NCBI GenBank assembly: GCA_025055435.1
Contig: JANWWN010000017.1
Span: forward strand, 1-53,278
DNA from: Cyclobacteriaceae bacterium
GTDB lineage: Bacteria; Bacteroidota; Bacteroidia; Cytophagales; Cyclobacteriaceae
DNA: 53,278 nucleotides
Reading direction: 5' to 3'
Shown here: positions 1 through 7,056 of the stretch, one piece after another
Layout of the letters: every line of letters starts with the position of its first letter
Numbering within the stretch: the first letter of the stretch is position 1
Translations under genes and position numbers: made by a program
The notes under the pieces: model-generated
The model's input: only the letters and a program-made list of their open reading frames with translations
What the model was told of the DNA's origin: nothing
Database searches by the model: none

Positions 1-114
1 GTCATCACCCATGCCGGTACGCGTTTCAGGTCGTATAGGCTTGATTGATTTTTTAATCCGCTCGATGAGACCAAACTCACCGAGTTCACTTATTTCCGTT
101 CGTTTTTCAGTCAT
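1..114 (-). CDS. thiL: Thiamine-monophosphate kinase, N-terminal fragment (cut by window edge)
   Basis: ThiL phosphorylates thiamine monophosphate to thiamine diphosphate, the last step of cofactor synthesis in the cytoplasm. Only the first 38 codons lie in the window. The peptide reads MTEKRTEISELGEFGLIERI, then a basic stretch, then GMGDD at the window edge. The ELGEF-LI start and the G(I/M)GDD metal- and ATP-binding motif are hallmarks of the ThiL/AIR-synthase-like fold. The ATG complement lies at 112-114. The gene diverges from the small lipoprotein gene at 240, leaving about 125 bp for both promoters. Family assignment is fairly sure despite the short fragment. Confidence 0.8.
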   Translation of the reverse strand, partial: MTEKRTEISELGEFGLIERIKKSIKPIRPETRTGMGDD

Positions 115-239
115 ATAAAAATTATTGTAACCTGCAATTTATCCACTACGGCAGGCCATTGGTCCGGCAAAAGTACACTTCCGGCAACAAATACACAGGG
201 AGTTATCCGGAACGGGGTATTCAGTTAAAACGAAATGCC

Positions 240-419
240 ATGAGAGCGTTGATTTGCGCAGTCGTGGCTTTAATCCTGATGATTGGGTGCAGCACAATGC
301 CCAAACCGTATTACGAAACAAAAGAAGGTAAAAAGAAGCAGAAGTATTACAACGCTATCCAGTTCGGCCAGCGCGATATACCGCCTTTCCCAAAAAGCAA
401 GAAGCCAAGGAGCAGGTAG
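240..419 (+). CDS. Small predicted lipoprotein of unknown function (59 aa)
   Basis: The ATG at 240 gives a clean lipoprotein signal: MRALICAVVALILMIGC, a charged start, a hydrophobic core and the lipobox MIGC with Cys17. A longer reading frame from 159 puts about 27 polar residues before the signal and is less likely. After the cysteine come about 42 residues rich in Lys, Tyr and Pro, ending in a basic tail. Such short basic lipoproteins are common in Bacteroidota, but I do not recognise a named family. The gene stands alone between thiL (divergent) and the AbiE module. It is presumably anchored in the inner or outer membrane facing the periplasm. Confidence 0.6.
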   Translation: MRALICAVVALILMIGCSTMPKPYYETKEGKKKQKYYNAIQFGQRDIPPFPKSKKPRSR

Positions 420-477
420 TCAGTGAACCAGCTACCATTGTTCAAATGCTTAAGAGAACGCATCGCGATTAAATAAA

Positions 478-520
478 TTTTTTGCGAAAGGTACCGAAAA
501 GTGGTACTTTTCGCAAAAAA
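478..520. promoter_or_regulatory. Inverted repeat, likely AbiEi operator
   Basis: The left arm (478-495) and the right arm (503-520) are complementary at 17 of 18 positions and separated by 7 bases. Each arm starts or ends with a run of six T or A and contains TTGCGAAA and GTACC. AbiEi antitoxins studied elsewhere repress their own operon by binding inverted repeats upstream, so this is the expected operator. It starts 60 bp before the AbiEi start codon. It is unlikely to be a terminator of the gene ending at 419, because the 3' arm ends in A, not T, on the plus strand. Confidence 0.6.
482..512 (+). promoter_or_regulatory. Predicted promoter of the AbiE operon, buried in the inverted repeat
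   Basis: A TTG at 482-484 and TACTTTTC at 505-512, separated by 20 bases, fit the Bacteroidota -33/-7 promoter (TTG and TAnnTTTG) with one mismatch. Both elements lie inside the arms of the inverted repeat 478-520, so a bound repressor would block polymerase. The expected transcript start is near 519, giving a short leader to the GTG at 538. Confidence 0.45.
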
Positions 521-537
521 TCACTCTTAATTACCTG

Positions 538-1350
538 GTGAATAATTACAATCAGATTGCTAGATGGTCGGATACTTTACTGGCGAAAGGGAGGTATGGT
601 TTTGCCCTATCCGAACTAAGGACAAACTTTCCAGAACTCAGTGGAATTGCAGTAAAACATGCGCTTAGAAGACTAACAGATAAGAAAAAAATACAGCCTC
701 TCTTTAAAGGATATTACTTAATTATACCGCCTCAATTTACTTCCCAGGGCATTATTCCCCCTCATTTGTTTTTGGATGCCTTTATGAAAAGTTTGAATCG
801 CAACTACTACGTAGGTCTGCTAAGTGCGGCTGCTTTTCACGAGGCATCGCATCAGCAACCACAAGAATACTTTGTTCTTACAACTTTTCCGGCTCTTCGC
901 CCCACCACGAAAAGAGGACTTAAAATTAACTACATCAGCATACGCAAGATTCCGGAAAATTTATTGGAACAAAGAAAAACAGAGGCAGGATATCTGAAGA
1001 TCTCCAATGCAGCTCTTACCGCATGCGACTTGGTACATTTTGAAAAACGAATTGGCGGACTCAATCGTGCTGCAACGGTAATTAACGAACTGGCCGAGTC
1101 AATCAAGCCAACAGATTTTTCAACCCATTTATTGAGGCATGTTGCCGTAGCTTCTTTGCAGCGATTGGGTTACCTGCTGGAACACGTATGTGCTTATAAC
1201 ATACAGGCAGATGCCTTATTTGAATCTATGAAAAAAGAAAATCTAAATTTCTTCCGTGTTGCACTAAAAACCGGTAAAACCACCAAGGGCTTCTCTTCGA
1301 ATAACCGATGGAAGGTGATCGTTAATACCAAAATTGACATAGATGAATGA
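538..1350 (+). CDS. abiEi: Type IV toxin-antitoxin antitoxin, AbiEi family (270 aa)
   Basis: AbiEi is the antitoxin and autorepressor of the AbiE system, which neutralises AbiEii without direct binding and is linked to abortive phage infection. Residues 1-75 form a winged-helix DNA-binding domain (SELRTNFPELSG, then a helix with ALRRLTDKKKIQ and a GYYLI wing). The rest (about 80-270) matches the AbiEi antitoxin domain, with the typical GLLSAAAFHEASHQQPQEYF stretch. The start is GTG at 538, just after the operator. The last four bases overlap the toxin gene (ATGA at 1347), so the two are translationally coupled. The gene is more A/T-rich than the housekeeping genes around it, which fits horizontal acquisition. 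Confidence 0.85.
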   Translation: MNNYNQIARWSDTLLAKGRYGFALSELRTNFPELSGIAVKHALRRLTDKKKIQPLFKGYYLIIPPQFTSQGIIPPHLFLDAFMKSLNRNYYVGLLSAAAFHEASHQQPQEYFVLTTFPALRPTTKRGLKINYISIRKIPENLLEQRKTEAGYLKISNAALTACDLVHFEKRIGGLNRAATVINELAESIKPTDFSTHLLRHVAVASLQRLGYLLEHVCAYNIQADALFESMKKENLNFFRVALKTGKTTKGFSSNNRWKVIVNTKIDIDE

Positions 1351-2162
1351 TTCCACAGGCCTACATTAACGAATGGCGTCAACAGGTACCCTGGAAATCC
1401 AATGAGCAGGTAGAACAAGATCTCGTGATATGCCGCACCTTATTGGAAATATTTTCGGATGAATGGCTGGCCAGTAACTTAGCCTTCAGAGGAGGAACAG
1501 CATTACACAAATTATACCTGAGACCCCAACCACGTTATTCGGAAGATATTGATTTGGTACAGATACAAGCCGGGCCTATTAGAGAAACTGTGGAACGCCT
1601 GCAACATGTTTTAGCTTTTTTGGGAGAATCCTCCGTCAATCAAAGACATGATAATACACGAATTGTATTTCGTTTTATTTCGGAATTCCCACCATCCGTA
1701 CGGCTCCGCCTTAAAGTGGAAGTAAACACCCGTGAACATTTTACTGTATTGGGTTATGAACAAAGAAATTTTGAAGCAAATTCTACATGGATTAACGAAG
1801 TAAGGTTAGGTAACTCCTGTAAAATCACAACATACCAACTGGAAGAACTTCTTGGCACTAAGCTCCGCGCCCTGTATCAGCGCAAAAAAGGAAGAGACCT
1901 TTTTGATTTATCTATGGCTCTTTTGCTAAAACCGAATTTAGACCTGGATAAGCTGATGAGGTGTTACAAGGAATATATGCTCAAAACCATTGGCAAACTA
2001 CCGACGCAGCGTGAATATCTATTGAATCTGGAAGGCAAAATGGAGGACGATGAATTTCTAAATGATACAGCAGCTTTGATTCGGCCTGATCTTCCATTAC
2101 ACCCATACAACCCCACTCATGCCTTTGAACTGATTAAGAATTATTGCATTGAACGAATGTAA
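1347..2162 (+). CDS. abiEii: Type IV toxin-antitoxin toxin, AbiEii nucleotidyltransferase (271 aa)
   Basis: AbiEii toxins are DNA-polymerase-beta-like nucleotidyltransferases that halt growth; characterised relatives add nucleotides to tRNA. The fold's motif I is visible as RGGTALHK (residues 48-55) followed by RYSEDIDLV with the two metal-binding Asp at 67 and 69. A third acidic strand (LKVEVNTRE) and the helix LRALYQRKKGRDLFDL complete the AbiEii signature, so the catalytic core looks intact. Length is near the family norm. It overlaps abiEi by four bases. No other phage-defence gene lies next to it. Confidence 0.87.
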   Translation: MIPQAYINEWRQQVPWKSNEQVEQDLVICRTLLEIFSDEWLASNLAFRGGTALHKLYLRPQPRYSEDIDLVQIQAGPIRETVERLQHVLAFLGESSVNQRHDNTRIVFRFISEFPPSVRLRLKVEVNTREHFTVLGYEQRNFEANSTWINEVRLGNSCKITTYQLEELLGTKLRALYQRKKGRDLFDLSMALLLKPNLDLDKLMRCYKEYMLKTIGKLPTQREYLLNLEGKMEDDEFLNDTAALIRPDLPLHPYNPTHAFELIKNYCIERM

Positions 2163-2548
2163 ATGACCTGTCAAAAAGAGCGGCTAGTCCGCAGAATCAA
2201 AATGGCAGATGATGAAGAAAATACACCCATTCATGCGCAAAGTTAAGACCCTGTGATGAGCACCCACGGCAGTAATAATCAATTGATGTCTTATCAAAAG
2301 ATTTAAACCGTTTTTGATGCTACAGTACATTTTTGCACGCCCCACATAAGTAACCACTCCTGCCCGCATGACCAAATGGTACAAGGCGCCCGCAGCGGCA
2401 AGCAAATCATAGCCAAAGGCAGCATAGCGAATACTTCCTTCGGGCCATAACTTTTTGCCACCATTTCCCTATTGTGCCGGTTTTAAACCGAATTGCTAAT
2501 TTTACGGGCCATGCCAGAACTTTTGGCAGCTATGAAAAGTTTTTGTCT
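2163..2548. other. Non-coding stretch with a possible decayed reading frame
   Basis: About 385 bp lie between the AbiEii stop and the chosen start of the next gene. On the minus strand, roughly 2440 down to 2184, an open frame without a credible start codon encodes a peptide with GSIRYAAFGYDLLAAAGALY and then GVVTYVGRAKMY. This hydrophobic stretch followed by an Arg/Lys-rich tail resembles the C-terminus of some membrane-bound glycosyltransferases, but the match is only by eye. A stop codon precedes it. It may be a remnant left near the AbiE insertion. The last part (2472-2510) seems to be a promoter. Confidence 0.3.
2472..2504 (+). promoter_or_regulatory. Weak predicted promoter for the gene at 2549
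   Basis: TTG at 2472-2474 and TAATTTTA at 2497-2504, 22 bases apart, resemble the Bacteroidota -33/-7 pattern with one mismatch in the -7 element. This would start transcription around 2511 and supports the ATG at 2549 over the GTG at 2474, which would lie inside the promoter. Confidence 0.3.
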
Positions 2549-2974
2549 ATGAAACTCAGCATGCCTATGGAAACCACCAGCGAAATACATGTAGAGTCTG
2601 CACGCATCCAGCAGGAGATTAAAAATCACCTGGGGTTGCGGTCATCCGACCTGGTGTTTGAGTTTGGCAACGCTGACGGCAAAGTAAAACTGGATTTAAT
2701 CACCATCAACCCGCGGCACAACCAGGCTTTCCTGTTCCACTCCGTAACCGGCACCGATAAACTGGATGCCCTGCGTAAAATGCTGGACTATGTACAGAAC
2801 TATAAGGAAAAAGAAAACAGCTACACCATTCAGTGGGTGGCACGTGGCGACCGCGAGCTGCACACCTCCTATTTCCGCGCCAGCAACATCATGGATGCCC
2901 TGCAAAAACTGTATTACGGGCGCGACATGAACACCATTACCGTGTTCAGCGTGGTATTGAATCCGGTATCGTGA
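2549..2974 (+). CDS. Conserved-looking hypothetical protein (141 aa), upstream of the IscA-type gene
   Basis: I do not recognise a named domain. The protein is cytoplasmic, with no signal or membrane segment. It is mixed alpha/beta, with charged strands (SSDLVFEFGNADGKVKLDL) and a long helix (DALRKMLDYVQNYKEKE), and ends in a strand-rich region containing YYGRDMNTITVFSVVLNP. The ATG at 2549 is preferred, since the upstream GTG at 2474 overlaps the likely promoter. It lies 16 bp before the IscA-type gene on the same strand, so co-transcription is likely and a link to iron-sulphur assembly is possible, but that is inference from position only. Confidence 0.6.
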   Translation: MKLSMPMETTSEIHVESARIQQEIKNHLGLRSSDLVFEFGNADGKVKLDLITINPRHNQAFLFHSVTGTDKLDALRKMLDYVQNYKEKENSYTIQWVARGDRELHTSYFRASNIMDALQKLYYGRDMNTITVFSVVLNPVS

Positions 2975-2990
2975 ACAAACCCAGAACGCT

Positions 2991-3317
2991 ATGATTTCCG
3001 TTACCGATAAAGCAAAAGAAAAAATTCTGGAACTGCACACCAAAGAAGGAAAAGGCAGTGCTCCGCACGTACGCGTGGCTGTAAAAGGCGGTGGCTGCTC
3101 CGGCCTGATGTACGACTTATCGTTTGATGAAGCGGCTCAGCCGGCCGATCACGTATTTGAAGACAAAGGTATCCGCATTCTGGTGGACAAGAAGAGTTTG
3201 CTTTACCTGCTGGGGACTACGCTCGATTTTTCCGATGGATTGAACGGAAAGGGTTTTCAGTTCATTAACCCCAACGCCTCGCGTACCTGCGGATGTGGCG
3301 AGAGCTTTGCGGTGTAA
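2991..3317 (+). CDS. HesB/IscA-type iron-sulphur cluster assembly protein (108 aa)
   Basis: A-type carriers bind iron or [Fe-S] clusters and hand them to target enzymes. The three ligand cysteines are all present: Cys36 in GGGCSGL, and Cys100 and Cys102 in the C-terminal TCGCGESF. Length (108 aa) and the starting pattern ITDKAKEKILEL-like are standard for the IscA/SufA/ErpA family. Which of the three it corresponds to cannot be decided here, as no suf or isc genes are next to it. It is probably in one operon with the hypothetical gene at 2549. Its stop codon directly abuts the stop of the convergent Uma2-type gene. Confidence 0.9.
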   Translation: MISVTDKAKEKILELHTKEGKGSAPHVRVAVKGGGCSGLMYDLSFDEAAQPADHVFEDKGIRILVDKKSLLYLLGTTLDFSDGLNGKGFQFINPNASRTCGCGESFAV

Positions 3318-3911
3318 TCAGATGCGCATGGAAGATAAATCAAGTACAAAGCCTTCTACCGGTGAAGTCCCCATAACAGGTGCGTTTAAACTCTGTTCGC
3401 TGATATCGGCCAGCCGGATATTGAATACATAAACTTTTTTATCCCGCGGGTCAATCAGCCAGCCGAGCTCCACGCCGTTTTTGAGCCACAGCTTCATTTT
3501 TTCCTTTAATTCATCCAGGCTGTCTGATTTGGATACAATCTCAATCACAAAATCAGGAGCAACGGGCGGGAAACGGTCTTTGTCATCAGGCATTAACTTT
3601 TCCCATTTATCTGCTGAAAGCCAGGCAGCGTCTGGCGATAACACCGAGCGGTCGGGCAGCGAAAAAGCTGTAGATGAATCAAACACATAACCTTTCCCGG
3701 ACAGGTGATTCCAGTTACGAAGCTGGGCAACAATTTCAGCATGGTAAAGTCCTGATACTCCGGTATCAGGCGACATGATGATGATTTCGAGTTTATTGTT
3801 TCGTTCAATGCGCAGGTCGGGATTATCCAGGCAGAACCGCAGAAACTCCTCATCGCTCAGACCGGACGTTACGCTTCCTTTCAGTATAATCTGATCTCCG
3901 TTCTTTATCAT
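3318..3911 (-). CDS. Uma2-family (DUF820) PD-(D/E)XK nuclease-like protein (197 aa)
   Basis: Uma2 proteins share the restriction-endonuclease fold but their role is unknown; they are very abundant in cyanobacteria and patchy in Bacteroidota. The core motif is seen as LSPDAAWLS (catalytic Asp), PDFVIEIVSKSDS (the E-x-K-like element) and LKEKMKLWLKNGVELGWLIDP, in the usual order. The ATG at 3911 is preferred over the TTG at 3914. It is convergent with the IscA-type gene with no gap. Some relatives travel with mobile elements, but no inverted repeats or transposase are near. The family call is firm, the activity is not. Confidence 0.82.
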   Translation of the reverse strand: MIKNGDQIILKGSVTSGLSDEEFLRFCLDNPDLRIERNNKLEIIIMSPDTGVSGLYHAEIVAQLRNWNHLSGKGYVFDSSTAFSLPDRSVLSPDAAWLSADKWEKLMPDDKDRFPPVAPDFVIEIVSKSDSLDELKEKMKLWLKNGVELGWLIDPRDKKVYVFNIRLADISEQSLNAPVMGTSPVEGFVLDLSSMRI

Positions 3912-3932
3912 CAACCAAAATTAACAAGAAAT

Positions 3933-4349
3933 TCAGACCGTGGCGATGCACTTCAGTTCAATGGCAATGGGGGTGGGCAAAGCATTTACCTCAACGGTGG
4001 TGCGGCAGGGCTGATTGTCCCGGAAATATTCGGCATACACCTTATTGAATTTCTGAAAGTCGGCTTTCATGTTGGTAAGAAAGACGGTTACATCCACGAG
4101 GTTTTCCCATTTCGAGCCGCTGGCTTCCAGAATGAGGCGCACGTTTTCAAAAACCGACCGGCACTGCACTTCGATGTCGTACGCCACAACGTTTCCCTGT
4201 GCATCAAGGGTAACACCAGGAATTTCCCTGCTCCCCCGCTTGCGCGGTCCTACGCCGGAAAGAAACAACAGGTTGCCAACCCTGCGCGCATGCGGATAAG
4301 GACCAACGGGTTCGGGTGCGTGTAATGAATGAATGGATTGCGATGACAT
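3933..4349 (-). CDS. RidA/YjgF-family deaminase, 2-aminomuconate-deaminase-like (138 aa)
   Basis: RidA proteins hydrolyse reactive enamine/imine intermediates. The conserved Arg that binds the substrate carboxylate is in PCRTTVEVNALP near the C-terminus, and the N-terminal GPYPHARRVGNLLFLSGVGP is present. The longer central insert (PRKRGSREIPGV) and the wording of the N-terminus resemble the 2-aminomuconate deaminase branch used in 3-hydroxyanthranilate breakdown more than the archetypal RidA. No other kynurenine-pathway genes are in the window, so the specific substrate is uncertain. It is cytoplasmic and likely trimeric by family. Upstream on the same strand lies the broken ParE pair. Confidence 0.82.
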   Translation of the reverse strand: MSSQSIHSLHAPEPVGPYPHARRVGNLLFLSGVGPRKRGSREIPGVTLDAQGNVVAYDIEVQCRSVFENVRLILEASGSKWENLVDVTVFLTNMKADFQKFNKVYAEYFRDNQPCRTTVEVNALPTPIAIELKCIATV

Positions 4350-4657
4350 CGGTTATTCTGTTTTTAGAAGATACTTCATCTTTAAGCAACCGCGCAGCAT
4401 GATGAATGCGTAGTACGTTTACCGAACCTTCATGCAACTGATACACAAACCTAACCTCCTTCGATTAACTCCCTGATGTTTTCTTTTCCAAATTCGGGCA
4501 CTACCCTGCCCGATGCCGGAAAAGCACCAAGTTGATCTACACGGTTGATTATTTTTTCGATTAACCGGCTGGCATAGTAGCGCGAATCACGACTGACATA
4601 CTGATGAATCGCTTCAAGGTCTGACACAGCCAGTTCGCTCCAAACAATTTTTACCAT
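4350..4657 (-). pseudogene. RelE/ParE-family toxin, frameshifted
   Basis: The first 68 codons encode a normal ParE-type toxin start (MVKIVWSELAVSDLEAIHQY, later FPASGRVVPEF and IRELIEGG) and then meet TAG at 4451-4453. Reading on in another frame gives RFVYQLHEGSVNVLRIHHAA and RLLK, the missing second half of the fold. Intact family members read GGYRxVY here, so about two bases have been lost near 4452-4457. The restored frame has no stop before the ridA start, so the 3' boundary is approximate. The start overlaps the antitoxin stop (ATGGTAA), the usual arrangement. The toxin is probably inactive. Confidence 0.75.
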
Positions 4658-4822
4658 CTCCGGGCTGCTTCCTTCACCTGATCATGCGAAACTATTTTTT
4701 TTCTTTGCCTGCAGCAAGCCCTTCTCTACCTTATCGATGAAGATGATTTTTTTAATTAATTCTTCGGCCTCAAATTCTGATGGTAGCCCCCGGATTGCTT
4801 CAATTACTTTTTCTCTTTTCAT
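4651..4822 (-). pseudogene. Antitoxin partner of the ParE-type toxin, frameshifted in an A8 run
   Basis: From ATG at 4820-4822 the product begins MKREKVIEAIRGLPSEFEAE, followed by a helix (LIKKIIFIDKVEKGLLQAK), typical of short ParE-partner antitoxins. A run of eight A (4695-4702 as T on the plus strand) shifts the frame to a TGA at 4682, giving 46 residues. With seven A the frame would continue IVSHDQVKEAARRW and stop at 4651, overlapping the toxin start. The expected C-terminus, which normally binds the toxin, is thus lost. A true mutation, phase variation at the homopolymer or an assembly error are all possible. Confidence 0.7.
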
Positions 4823-4871
4823 ATACTAAATCTATGGAGAATTTTAAAAAAGACTTTTTCTTTTAACCATA

Positions 4872-5663
4872 TTAAAGACCAAACACCAAACTGGCCCAAT
4901 AGCTTTGCCAATCGGCTCCGGCTTCGCGGGCAGGAACCATTTTCACACAACTCACCATCCACATGCCTGTATTCCCTAAACGCGTTGTGAGGGTGCCATC
5001 TTTTTCGGTGTATATGTTTTGTACCAGCGTGCGACCGTCCTTCCGGTTCCACACTTTTACCAGGGCATACGGCAGCGGCCTGCCTTCAAACACGACTTTG
5101 AATTTTATTTCCCCGCTGAGTTTTGTAGTGTAGGGATTATTAAGCGGAATGATTTCCAGTGGCAGTCCGGTAACTTTCCCGAAGGTGTCGGTAGGCTTGT
5201 TGCCTACCTGCACCAGTAATTTCGCATTTCGCTGATAGTATTCGCGTGCCGGTTTATCGGCAGCTCCGGTTTGCTGGCGGTATTGTATAATGTCTTCCAG
5301 TCCATCCTCTTTCAGATACGCATTAAATTCTTCGGCCTGTAATTCAATAAAAGCGTTGTTGCTTTGCAGCACAAACAGGTGGGTTCCTTCGTTGGCCAGC
5401 TTGACCTCAAGGTGGTGACCTTCACTACCGGAATTCACACTTTCAATTAATCCTTCAGATGTTGCACTGTGGTGATCAAGCCGGATAATCCGGTGCTTTT
5501 TTAAGTCCCAGCGTTCACCCAGGAACTGTTCACCTACCATGAAGTTCAGTTTCATCACCTCGCCCGGCTGATACCGGAACTTGTCCGGCTGCATCCAGAA
5601 CTCATGGGCTGCAGCAACACCTTGAAGGATAACCAACCATGCAATGGCAACTGCGCGTTTCAT
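4872..5663 (-). CDS. DUF4198 domain-containing secreted protein (263 aa)
   Basis: A signal peptide (residues 1-19, MKRAVAIAWLVILQGVAAA) is followed directly by HEFWMQP, the hallmark N-terminus of the DUF4198 family, which is related to the periplasmic NikM-like part of nickel/cobalt uptake systems. The new N-terminal His after cleavage is a possible metal ligand. The rest is beta-rich, with a C-terminal Ig-like part (GRPLPYALVKVWNRKDGRT). Its start lies two bases after the pepP-like stop, so both are probably one transcript. No nickel or cobalt transporter genes are nearby, hence metal binding is only a hypothesis. Confidence 0.78.
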   Translation of the reverse strand: MKRAVAIAWLVILQGVAAAHEFWMQPDKFRYQPGEVMKLNFMVGEQFLGERWDLKKHRIIRLDHHSATSEGLIESVNSGSEGHHLEVKLANEGTHLFVLQSNNAFIELQAEEFNAYLKEDGLEDIIQYRQQTGAADKPAREYYQRNAKLLVQVGNKPTDTFGKVTGLPLEIIPLNNPYTTKLSGEIKFKVVFEGRPLPYALVKVWNRKDGRTLVQNIYTEKDGTLTTRLGNTGMWMVSCVKMVPAREAGADWQSYWASLVFGL

Positions 5664-5665
5664 GA

Positions 5666-6964
5666 TTACCTGCTGTTCATCAGATCTTCAATCTCCTCTG
5701 CCTCAATGGGTATGTTGCGCATCAGGTCGTGGAGTCCATTTTTGGTAACCACCACGTTGTTTTCAAGCCGGATACCCAGGCCTTCCTCCTTAATATAGAT
5801 ACCAGGCTCAACAGTCCATACCATGCCCTCTTTAATCTTATCAAACATATTGCCGGTGTCGTGCACATCCAGCCCGAGATGGTGGCCCGTGCCATGCATA
5901 AAATATTTCATACACGCAGGTTTATCCGGGTCCTGATTTTTGATGTCGGTTTTGTCCAGCAATTTAAGTTTAAGCAACTCCGCTTCCATAACCTTCTGTA
6001 CTTCCCGGTGGTACTTAAAATATTCCGTTCCCGGGCGCAGCATACTGAAGGCTTCGCGCTGAACGCGCAACACGGCATTGTACACCTCGCGCTGACGTTT
6101 GGTAAACTTTCCGTTTACCGGAATGGTGCGTGTGAGGTCGGCATTGTAGTTGGCATATTCCGCACCCACATCCAGCAGCAGCACATCGCCTGCGCGACAG
6201 GTGGCGCTGTTGTCGATGTAGTGCAGCACGCAGGAATTGGCGCCCGAAGCAATGATGGGTTCGTAGGCAAAGCCACGCGAACCGTGACGCAGGAATTCGT
6301 GTGCCAGTTCAGCCTCGATTTCGTACTCCTTCACACCCGGCTTTACAAACTCCAACACCCGCCGGAATCCCTTTCCGGTGATGTCGCAGGCTTTCTGCAT
6401 CAGTTCGATTTCCGGTTTTGACTTGATGGCGCGCAGCCGGGCCATCAGCGGAGCAAGACGTTCGTAGTGGTGCAGCGGGTATTTTTCTTTACACCATCGG
6501 ATGAACCGCGCATCGCGACTTTCTACGATCACATCGGCACGGTAATGCTCATTGGTATTGAGATAAACATGCTCCACCCCACCCATTACCATCATGGTGT
6601 GAAACAGACGCTTAAACTCCGACAACCACAATATCGTTTCAATGCCGGTTTGTTCGCGCGCTTCCTCTTTGGTAAGCTTGTGCCCCTCCCAGGTGGCAAT
6701 AATTTCATTGGTTTCGCGAAGAAACAGCACTTCGCGAAACTTCTTGTCCGGGTAATCCGGACACAGTACCAAAATGGTTTCTTCCTGATCAACACCGGTT
6801 AGATAAAAGAGGTCACTGTTCTGACGAAAACGCAGGGTGCCATCGGCATTGGTGGGCATAATGTCGTTGGCATTAACCACCACCAGCGAGGCGGGTTTGA
6901 GCAATTTTATCAGCCGCTTTCGGTTATCGGTAAAGAGCTGCTTATTGATTTTTTCGTAACGCAT
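5666..6964 (-). CDS. pepP: Xaa-Pro aminopeptidase, M24B family (432 aa)
   Basis: Removes N-terminal residues in front of proline. An N-terminal aminopeptidase-P domain (about 1-170) precedes the pita-bread catalytic domain. The five metal ligands are visible: Asp in LLLDVGAEY, Asp in YNADLTRTIP, His in GTGHHLGLDVHD, Glu in VEPGIYI and Glu in GIRLENNVVV. Length fits PepP (about 430-440). No signal peptide, so it is cytoplasmic. It is the first gene of a two-gene unit with the DUF4198 protein. The call is firm; the symbol follows the E. coli enzyme. Confidence 0.93.
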   Translation of the reverse strand: MRYEKINKQLFTDNRKRLIKLLKPASLVVVNANDIMPTNADGTLRFRQNSDLFYLTGVDQEETILVLCPDYPDKKFREVLFLRETNEIIATWEGHKLTKEEAREQTGIETILWLSEFKRLFHTMMVMGGVEHVYLNTNEHYRADVIVESRDARFIRWCKEKYPLHHYERLAPLMARLRAIKSKPEIELMQKACDITGKGFRRVLEFVKPGVKEYEIEAELAHEFLRHGSRGFAYEPIIASGANSCVLHYIDNSATCRAGDVLLLDVGAEYANYNADLTRTIPVNGKFTKRQREVYNAVLRVQREAFSMLRPGTEYFKYHREVQKVMEAELLKLKLLDKTDIKNQDPDKPACMKYFMHGTGHHLGLDVHDTGNMFDKIKEGMVWTVEPGIYIKEEGLGIRLENNVVVTKNGLHDLMRNIPIEAEEIEDLMNSR

Positions 6965-7056
6965 AGCACATTATTCAAGCCAAAGGTGCAAAAAGTTGAT
7001 TGTTCCGTAAGGCCTACGGATTACAAACGGAACCAAAAATTTTAATGCTGTGTCAG

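Noticed and set aside
538-2162. AbiE as an entirely new phage-defence system
   Set aside because: Both proteins match known type IV toxin-antitoxin families, so only the operator arrangement is of note.
2474-2548. Extended N-terminus of the hypothetical protein from GTG at 2474
   Set aside because: It would overlap the probable promoter, and the extra 25 residues look unlike the rest of the protein.
3318-3911. Uma2-type gene as part of a mobile element or defence island
   Set aside because: No transposase, inverted repeats or other defence genes are next to it.
5729-6421. Long open frame on the plus strand opposite the aminopeptidase gene
   Set aside because: It is antisense to a well-conserved M24 enzyme and shows no protein-like motifs; long shadow frames are expected at this base composition.
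6990-7030. Hairpin CCGTA-AGGCC-TACGG after the gene at 7057 (minus strand)
   Set aside because: Short stem and no T-run on either strand, so it cannot be called a terminator.
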